A stretch of DNA of 64,000 bases from Hermodice carunculata (Eukaryota > Annelida > Polychaeta > Eunicida > Amphinomidae): contig OZ026613.1 in assembly GCA_964020975.1 (NCBI GenBank), positions 117,740,726-117,804,725 on the forward strand, written 5' to 3'. Below the pieces are notes generated by a model. It worked only from the letters and a program-made list of their open reading frames with translations. It did no database searches and had not been told where the DNA came from. Position numbers and translations under genes: made by a program. Below are positions 55,110-64,000 of this stretch, one piece after another (position 1 is the stretch's first letter; each line of letters begins with the position of its first letter).

Positions 55110-56520
55110 TCGGCTTCGCAAGAACTGTAAAAAGAACTGTAAAACATTTGTATGGCTGCTACGAATTTAACAGCTTTTGGGCTACCTGGAACTTTCAAGA
55201 AACATGCAATTGTTTATTGTGTTACAACTAAGTTACTGGTATCGTTCGGCTTCAGCACCTGGTCATTTTATCAGAAATGCTCCTTTTTATTACATTTATC
55301 TAGAGTAAACAATAGTATATTGCTCCTTTTAGTGCTAACATCGATTCTTTGTGGCAGGCGACTTTTCTGCTTCTAGTTAATTTGCTTATTATTGGTGTGC
55401 CTCATTTTAATGTATCACTTATGTAATACTTTAAAGGTAATAAGAAATTTTACTTCTTGGCTGGGCTCTTTAGCTGCGATGTCATTATACAATGGTCTTA
55501 TGATAATTAGGTTTTCTTTCTTCTCTGTTTGTGAGCTGGGCCTGTCGGCCAGGTTATCATCAGTTGAGGTTGAATACCAACTTCTTGAGCTGACGAGAGG
55601 CCATGTATACTGGTCTGCTTCATGCATATAATTAACATACAAGTAGCCTCCTGGTGGTAGCAGCACTTCTCGTTCGCTTTAATGTAGTAGTAAAACTTTT
55701 TTTGCACAATATGTCCACAAGGGACTAAGGCAGAACAAAAAACAAGGGCCCTTTGAGGCCAACTTTCTGTATAGCTGTGAAGAAGAAGGAAAAAAAACTC
55801 CCTACAGTTAATAATGACACACTTATAGTTTAGCACACATTTACATTTAAATAAAACACTACTAATCTACAGCAGCATTACATTACACAAAATGAATCAT
55901 GGAATTGTAACTTGAGTATTCCATGTGTTAAATGAGTCAATGACACATGAAGAGTACATAATTTCTTGTAGCCTGTGTCATATCTACATACAAATGTCAG
56001 CATAAATGTCGCTTAGGAATTTATTGGGGTATTGCTTCTAGCCTCGAGTCTTTTGTATTATGTATATAGTACTCTTATTCATTTAAGCTAATTATTCACT
56101 TTTCACCTGCTGTTTTACGGCAATGTGTCTGTGTCGCTCATAATAGCCATTTGGCTAATGTTCCCATTTTACAATGTATTGACGTGATTTTATAAAGATT
56201 TGCATTGCACTGTATTATAACTGTTGCTCGGACCGGTTTCAAATTTAGCGAAACAGTTGCTGACACAAATGTCTACACACGTTGATCACCAGATAGTGCT
56301 GCTGTCATTTTCTAATTTTAATGAAAAAACGAATGTTTGAAAAAATTATTTGTATGAAGAAGCACAGGGTCACATGATTATCGTGTGTCAAAACGCTAAT
56401 GTTAATTTCAATTCTCAAAAAATGGCTTGCTCTATTCTGTTCAAACGTGACGGGGCATCGTTTGGGTTGATGTGTTGGTCCTTACCAGGTGTGTTTGTCA
56501 GGTTATTCAGCAGTCAATTT
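55110..56520. other. No recognisable gene
   Basis: AT-rich unique sequence. ORFs are short and without domain signatures. Confidence 0.4.
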
Positions 56521-56526
56521 GTCTGG

Positions 56527-56790
56527 GTTTTTTTTTTTTTTTTTTTTTTTTTTCTTGTATGATTGTTTGTTTGTTGGGGGTGGGGTTTTTTGTTTTTGTT
56601 TTTGTTTTTTCATTTTTGCTTCATTTGTTTTTGGTTGGATTTTTTTGTTTTTGTTTTTTGTTTTTTTTTGGGGGGGGGAGGTTTGTTTTTGTTTTTGGGG
56701 GTTTGGTTTTTTTGTTTTTGTTTGTTTGTTTTTTGTTTTTTTTGTTTTTTTTGTTTGTTTTGGTTTCTTTTTGTGTGTGTGTGTTTCATT
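56527..56790. repeat. T-rich low-complexity tract with 'tttttg' units
   Basis: A T run at 56528-56553 is followed by about 240 bases of T/G-only sequence with T4-6G spacing and one G run. All phenylalanine-rich ORFs here are artefacts. Confidence 0.95.
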
Positions 56791-56799
56791 TTGAAGTGA

Positions 56800-57421
56800 A
56801 CTCTTAAATATTTCACAATATTTCCAAACCTGCCGGACCAATTTCTTCGAAATCACACAACAACACAATTGGGGGCCCTATATGGTCAGCAGGTGGCGCT
56901 GCAGTGTGTGTGTGTGTGGAGGCGGAGGTATTACCCCTTCGTAAGGGCAAAAATACAGATTACTTCAAGAAGCACTCCAGTTTAGTTTTCATGCCCAGAC
57001 CCGTTACATTTGTTCATCTAGTAACAATATTTCCATTACTCGCTTAGTTTAGTGAAATGAACTTTGGTGGCAGCCATTGCGTCAATGTGCAAATGTAACC
57101 TGGACTTCCGTCGATAACTGATGCTTCCAGGTCTTACAGTTACTAATAGCAAAATACATATGTCGTATTACTTGGTGTTGTTACCGTTGACCTTGAGTGA
57201 CCTCGAAAGGTCATATCGAGGGCATTGACCCTGAAAATTTACAGTTTTGACAAAAACTTATTTGTACATTGACTTTGTATCATGAAATCGCACACAGGCT
57301 CAGCATCAGGATCAAAATACATATACTTTGTAGTAAAGCTATGTCATGAGGTCAAGTATGTGGGCCGTGGCCATGCACTTTTAATGTCTTGGTTATAATT
57401 TCCTTTTGTCGTGACTATGTT
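56800..57421. other. No recognisable gene; remnant of family A
   Basis: 'accaatttcttcgaaatcac…caggtggcgctgcag' near 56838-56905 matches family A style. 'gaccttgagtgacctcgaaaggtca' near 57188-57213 carries AGGTCA half-sites. Confidence 0.45.
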
Positions 57422-57539
57422 AACGCTCAAAGCGCTGATTTGAGATTGAGTCAACAGCTTTCCTAGGGACACTTTGCACGCAATGCGCGCAAAGTGTCCC
57501 GAAAAAAGCTGTTGACTGACTACTTTTTGCTTTAGACTA
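57422..57539. mobile_element. Foldback element sharing an arm with the piggyBac-like MITE
   Basis: A strong hairpin (57450-57516) has stem gtcaacagcttt/aaagctgttgac and inner stem gggacactttgc/gcaaagtgtccc. The 'gtcaacagctttcct' arm is the same as in the hairpin at 35592-35658. The outer ends (acgctcaaagc / gctttagac) are imperfect inverted repeats. Confidence 0.65.
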
Positions 57540-58347
57540 GGCTTGCTGGCATTCGAGTGAAAGGTATCTTCATGAGGAATTTGAATCTTTTAATTATTAT
57601 ATGTTTAACAGTAAGGAGAAAGCAACTATAGCGATTAGCACTTCAAGGGTTATGCCCCCCCCCCCCCCCCCCCAGTTTAGTACACGCCATTCAATAAAAA
57701 TGGGCCTTTGTGGCTAGGACCAGTATCTCAACAGGCTTACTTCTTCGTTATTCACTGGTCCAGTGAATATGGTGAACTGATAACAAGCCTGTCATAGCCC
57801 TCTGGGGGTGAGGGGTGGGAGGATGAAATTCACTTTATGCTTAAATTGTTTTCTGAAGTTGCCTGTTATAGTTGCCAAATCCAGTCAGATCCACCACCTG
57901 AACCCCTGGGCAACTGTGCTTCAATGTGAAATACCTCGCTGGGTTGGTGGATTGTGCAGCCAACACAGAAAGCCAAAATGACTCGGGAAAACGTCCCGCT
58001 CACTGCTCACCGTACAAACGAAATGCCAATCATATATCTTTCAACCGATCAGACGAATCTCGTCATTTGCGGCAGTTAAAACCTTTGCTAAGGCAAAGAT
58101 ATTTCAAGGTTTAGTTATAAAAATACTCAGAATATTCAACACCTAAGGCCCGGGGAGGGGGCACTAACCATATTTAAGGATGGGTAGGCACCACTGAGGG
58201 TATGAATGAATGAATAAAACTTTTTAACTGCACCACACAAATACAACTGTAGTAATTTGTTAACACACAATACATACGTACAAAAGTTACAAAACCGGAC
58301 GATACAGTACCAAAGCGTACATATCACATATATTAAACACATACTTA

Positions 58348-58350
<3 letters not shown>
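57540..58350. other. No recognisable gene; C run
   Basis: A 19-base C run spans 57655-57673. The remaining sequence is unrecognised. Confidence 0.4.

Positions 58351-58437
<87 letters not shown>
58351..58437. repeat. (TA)n microsatellite
   Basis: Uninterrupted alternating TA, with a shorter tract at 58479-58492. Confidence 0.98.
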
Positions 58438-58442
<5 letters not shown>

Positions 58443-58527
58443 AACCCTACAATTAACCAATACTAAAAACCTTTATTTATATATATATATATGTAGCTGT
58501 GTTACATGACATTGTCACTGTTGCATT

Positions 58528-59480
58528 TTAAATCTTAAAAATAAGTTGAAGGGATCGTCTTTTCTTAAGAATATTCGCAAAATATGTTTCTGCTATTTTA
58601 ATGTTTTCTGTATCATCCAAATTCATGAGAAATATACATTTTTCTTGATTGTCAAGTGTGGTAAATGTAGGGAAAATATCGGTTATCTCATTAAATAAAA
58701 CTTCTTTCAGAATCATATGTTCTGCAGTGTAACATTACATGTATTTCATCTTCAACTTTTTTACAAATTTCACAAACTATTTCTTCCAAATGTGTGTGTG
58801 TGTGGGGGGGGGGGGGTTGTGGTCTATGTCTCCCCGTTTCAATTTTTAGTTTATGTGCACTGATTCTAAATCTTGTTATATTTTTCTTTATGGACCGATC
58901 TTTGACAGTAAGAAGGTCATTTTCAATTTCAAATTTTCTCTTAAATTTCGTATAGTTTCGTAATTTTTTTATCGGCGTCTGTAATGATATCCATCTCTGT
59001 CTGCCACTGATTTATGAAATGTTTTTTAATGTTTTCGACAAATTTTGATTTTGGGAAGTTGTCTGTCAGTAAACCGATATTTTCCCATATCATTGTGAAG
59101 TCTAGGTTGCATAAAGTATCTCAAACACGTTATCCAATGGAATTCTCCCGTATGTATATATTCTGCATAGGAGAGAAAACAGTCGTACAGAAGTGAATCG
59201 GGTCTCATATGTACTATTCTTAGCCAATTTTTACACATTGAATTTAGAATTTTTAACGTGAGTGGGTATCTCCCGACCTCACTTAACACTACAATATTTG
59301 TCGATTTTTTTGTGGACTCCTAGGCAAAAACGCAAGAAATTTAATTGTCTTTTTTCAAATGGGAACTTTAAACACTGTTCTATTCTGTTACTAAACAAAC
59401 ATTTGTTATTCGACAGCATGTATGGTCCCCAGACCTCACTTGCATATAACAAAATAGGTGATATTAGGTTATGAAACCCA
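58528..59480 (-). pseudogene. LINE reverse transcriptase, thumb and C-terminal zinc-knuckle region
   Basis: Reading leftwards, LLYASEVWGPYMLSNNK gives the 'LYGSEvWG' segment after the RT palm. FLRFCLGVHKK and EVGRYPLTLKILN follow ('LGv.kk…ElGRyPL'), then a W-rich C-terminal domain. EEIVCEICKKVEDEIHVMLH precedes a Cys, forming the C-x2-C…H-x4-C knuckle typical of non-LTR retrotransposon ends (about 58785-58715). ILKEVLFNEITDIFP follows. Stops and frame changes occur (for example near 59290 and in the G-run region 58803-58816). The catalytic palm is not present in the window, so the element is truncated. A Jockey/CR1-like clade is plausible but not determined. Confidence 0.75.
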
Positions 59481-61001
59481 GACCCAATGAGAGCTGAATC
59501 AATAAAAAATAGGAGAGGGGTCCTTTGGCAGCTGGTATTGACACCCCAGAAGGGAAGAAGAGCCGCAATTGAATTCTAGTACAATTTATGGGGTTCTTTG
59601 GGAGCGACAGTTAAAAACATTGCCCCTTTAGGATCGATGGTTTAAAAAAAAAAAAAAAATGTGTGTGGGGGGGCTTTGAGAGCAACAAGTGGTCAGAAAG
59701 GGGTCTTTCCCGCGGAGCCTACCCGTAATGCTAAGTGACGGGAGTCCCTCCCACGCCCACCCCGCGCCCAGAAGCAAAGGTACACTCTGGGTCAGCCAGA
59801 CACCAAAAACTGAGTGCATGGTGTAAACTCCACTGCAACAGCATTTGCCTTATGAAGGTCTAATGATTATCAAAGGGGCAATTAACAAAATTGAAAGCGA
59901 TTCAAATTTCTCCAAACTACGGATCTTCGTATTAATGCAAAACTGGAATTCAGGGTTGCGTGTTTGGCGACTTTGGCGCAGTTTAATCATGTTAGTCATT
60001 CAAATGTTGCATCCTTTGATGTTTGAATCCCGTTTAATAATCTGCATAATGTTTGTAATTCGAGAACAGCGACACGTATCGATATCGAGAAACAGGCTAT
60101 ATTTTAAACAGCGCATTTACTCCATTTTTTTTAAATTATTTTTTAAAGTAAAAAATGGATGTCGAAAAGGCTATTGTGTGAAATGAAGATGATCAGTGAG
60201 GGTTATTGTATCAACATCAAAGCAGTCTCATAATTCATATCGCAACACTTACAATTGCAAGTTTGTTGCCTTTCCCAAAATGCCATTGTGTAGCTCTCTT
60301 ACTTCTCACAAAATGCCTACTTTGTAGCACTTATTCACGAAGAATGCATGTTTGTGTTTTGTTGGACTCGCATGTTAGTTGTGAATACCATTAACATATT
60401 TAGTTTTTTTCATGTTTTTTATGGAAAGCTCTTAAAGTATATTTTATGTGAATTTGCAGAAATCCAACACGTTAATGTTTAGTCAGGATACGTGCATACG
60501 ACACATATTGCTGTAGTTACCGCTTCTATTTGGGAATAGAACATTGTATTCCTGTATGTGATGTTTTGGGATAGGCTACATTTTATTTTGAGGGGTTTCT
60601 GTTTTGTTTTGTTTTTTAATGCAAGACATCTTTGCGCAAAAACTTTCACACTTTTTACATCGCGCACACTGGAACTTGGCGACATCTCCAATGTAGGATA
60701 GTTGGGGAGTTGACCGTTTGTTTCCCACTGCTTTAAAGTTCCCGCTCAAGGTATGCACAGGAAGCTTTTATGACATTCATCGGGGATGCAAGATATGGTC
60801 AATATGACCATAGAAATATACAAGGAACTTAATACAAAATGCAGACATATAGTACAAAACTAAACACAGGTACAACCAGTCAAACACGTATATATACATA
60901 GCCAATGAGTGACGATCTTCATTTCCTACCGCCAGCCTGGTGATCTGTGCCCTGTCACGCCGTAGGGGCATCTTTATATATCGTTTAATACTTCAAGTTC
61001 A
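59481..61001. other. No recognisable gene
   Basis: Contains an A run (59644-59659) and unique AT-rich sequence; no conserved coding signal. Confidence 0.4.
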
Positions 61002-62487
<1,486 letters not shown>

Positions 62488-62491
62488 TTTT

Positions 62492-62554
<63 letters not shown>

Positions 62555-62598
62555 GTCTGTCTTTCTTTCTTCCTTTCTTTCTTTCTTTCTTTCTTTCT
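62488..62598. repeat. (CTTT)n microsatellite
   Basis: About 27 CTTT units with a few CTGT/CCTT variants, directly joined to the repeat at 62598-62870. Confidence 0.97.
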
Positions 62599-62870
62599 GG
62601 ACCTTTGAAAGTTTCACCCAGCCATAACTCGGCTAATTTCCATCCAATTCTAATTAAGTTGGACTTAAATTGTGTGTATTGTAACACTGTACATTTTTGC
62701 AATTTACATGTGACCTTTAAAGGTCAAAGGTCAAGGTCATTTGGACTTTGAAAAATCCATGCAGCCATAAGCTTAATGGAATGTGAAGTACCAAAGGACA
62801 AAAGCTGTAGCATTTAATATTTACAACTTTTGCAGGCACACGGACAGATTTGCTTTGAAGCAAATCTTCT
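62598..62870 (-). repeat. Reverse copy of the 15716-16290 repeat family, with AGGTCA sites
   Basis: It contains 'cagccataactcggctaatttccatccaat', 'gtaacactgtacatttttgcaattt' and AGGTCAAAGGTCAAGGTCA (62721-62739), the reverse complement of the 145-bp units. It ends 'cggacagatttgctttgaagcaaatcttcttttctag', a short foldback. The (CTTT)n at its side equals the (GAAA) tail of the other copy, which suggests a retroposed SINE-like family with a simple-repeat tail. Confidence 0.75.
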
Positions 62871-64000
62871 TTTCTAGTCACTTTTGTTCCCTATGGGTAA
62901 TCTGCCTAAGTCTCCATACACCATACAGCTAGTGGTGCTTTTGTCCGGCCTAAATGTACCTTTAAAAAAAATCAAATGGAAAATGTTTGTCATTTCATAA
63001 CCTCATATTTCACAACCATAGAGTAGTAGCATTGGTATAAAAGTACGCTCAAACAGATGTAACACAAAATCAACTGACAAAGAAAACATCCTAGGTTTAT
63101 GCAGAGGAACATTTGCCATCGTTCCTTGCTGGGTGAGAGACTACGTCGGTCCGTCATTTGACGAAAGTACGGGGATTCTTATTCTATGGATAGACATATT
63201 TTCTCATGCATAATTAAGCATCGCAAGATTTATGTCGAGTAGGTCATTTGACATTCATAGCTTTCAATTGGTTATGAGTTCTTTTATGACCAGTGGGCCT
63301 ATACACACGAATAATGTACATTTAAACATCTACTGAACAGATAAAGCGTATTTGCTTTCGGATATCAACCACCCCGCCTCCCCAACGTTATTAGCATTTC
63401 AACGGACGGCCGCCTTCGGCATTTTTCGTTTTATCACCCTCAGTGACACAATATCGCAGGGGAAATCTTTTCCTTGAACTGTGAAACTGAATAAATTAAT
63501 AAAAATAATAATAATAAAACTGAAAAAACATACAAACAAAGAAAGAGAACTCTTGAACTGTAAAAGGCCTCGTGAAAAGTGATTTAGCATTAAATACAGT
63601 GTCTAACCACACAACAACTAAATTAATCAAGGCATGTGCACTGTTCAAGTTTGACAGCAATTATGCAATGACATTTTTACCGAATGACCCGAGCCTGATT
63701 GTGATGGTAACATAGTGGTCATGCTGCAGCCGTGGCCTGAAGACGGTATATGCGTGTTACTTGTCTGCAATTTACTCCCTATTAATGCTATCGTGTTGTT
63801 GAATACAGTTAACACACACACCTTGCCGACTGAAGTTTACATTTGATAGGCCCTTCGCCTAATGCTAATCATCAGCCCCCATGAAAAATGCAAGTACAAG
63901 ACGCACACATTCCTATGCCTATTTTAGGCCCATGTATGCATGACAATGAGCAGAGAATAAAACAATCAGCTTGTTCTGGAGAGACGATACAGGGCTCACA
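62871..64000. other. No recognisable gene
   Basis: Unique AT-rich sequence with an ATA/AATA repeat near 63490-63520. Nothing coding was recognised. Confidence 0.4.

Noticed and set aside
56472-56868. Phe-rich and Lys-rich ORFs
   Set aside because: They cross a T/G low-complexity tract and have no independent coding signal.

Overview
The window is eukaryotic DNA, most likely from a marine invertebrate. It is AT-rich, has long (TA)n, (GA)n and (CTTT)n arrays and G/C runs, and contains no operons or long uninterrupted host genes. Relics of nearly every animal transposon class are present: DIRS/Ngaro, LINE, Helitron, MULE, Tc1/mariner, piggyBac-like MITEs and Polinton. The abundant 'cgacttcttctccaaaaccg' repeat, bounded by 'cagctgagc' sequence, recalls repeats common in bivalves and other lophotrochozoans. 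That taxonomic hint is weak, and amphioxus or a hemichordate is not excluded.

The left 10 kb is the most unusual part. On the minus strand, reading right to left, it holds a protein-primed family B DNA polymerase of Polinton/bidnavirus type, the end of a parvovirus-like NS1 superfamily 3 helicase with an acidic tail, and a parvovirus-like capsid gene with a poly(A) signal. Two directly repeated sequences follow, and one of them folds on paper into a T-shaped hairpin like a parvoviral terminal repeat. Two DIRS-like Gag fragments and one TA-flanked MITE lie inside this fossil. The gene content (PolB + NS1 + capsid + hairpin end) is that of a bidnavirus-like endogenous element. A chance juxtaposition of a Polinton and a parvovirus fossil remains possible.

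From 10.5 to 18.2 kb there is a small coiled-coil ORF, a split relic of a transposon-derived family marked by 'DFxENYS' and 'GHGKG', a Helitron relic with a cysteine-protease-like domain ahead of DUF6570, tandem repeats carrying nuclear-receptor half-sites, and a Polinton-like integrase/structural-protein fragment. From 20 to 33 kb there is an LRR exon candidate, a deoxynucleoside-kinase-like relic, a candidate TATA promoter with first exon, a LINE ORF1 with an SGNH hydrolase domain, and a MULE with an OTU protease domain.

The right half is mostly repeats. A piggyBac-like MITE is followed by a 3.3-kb repeat copy carrying a 945-bp Tc1/mariner element and a palindromic GGCGTT-rich MITE, both with visible target duplications. 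Further right are a DIRS/Ngaro RT-RNaseH-recombinase relic, a mariner fragment, a second copy of the large repeat, a tRNA-like SINE head, a LINE reverse-transcriptase C-terminus and many microsatellites. No intact host protein-coding gene could be demonstrated; the LRR exon and the 25.3-kb promoter are the best host-gene leads.
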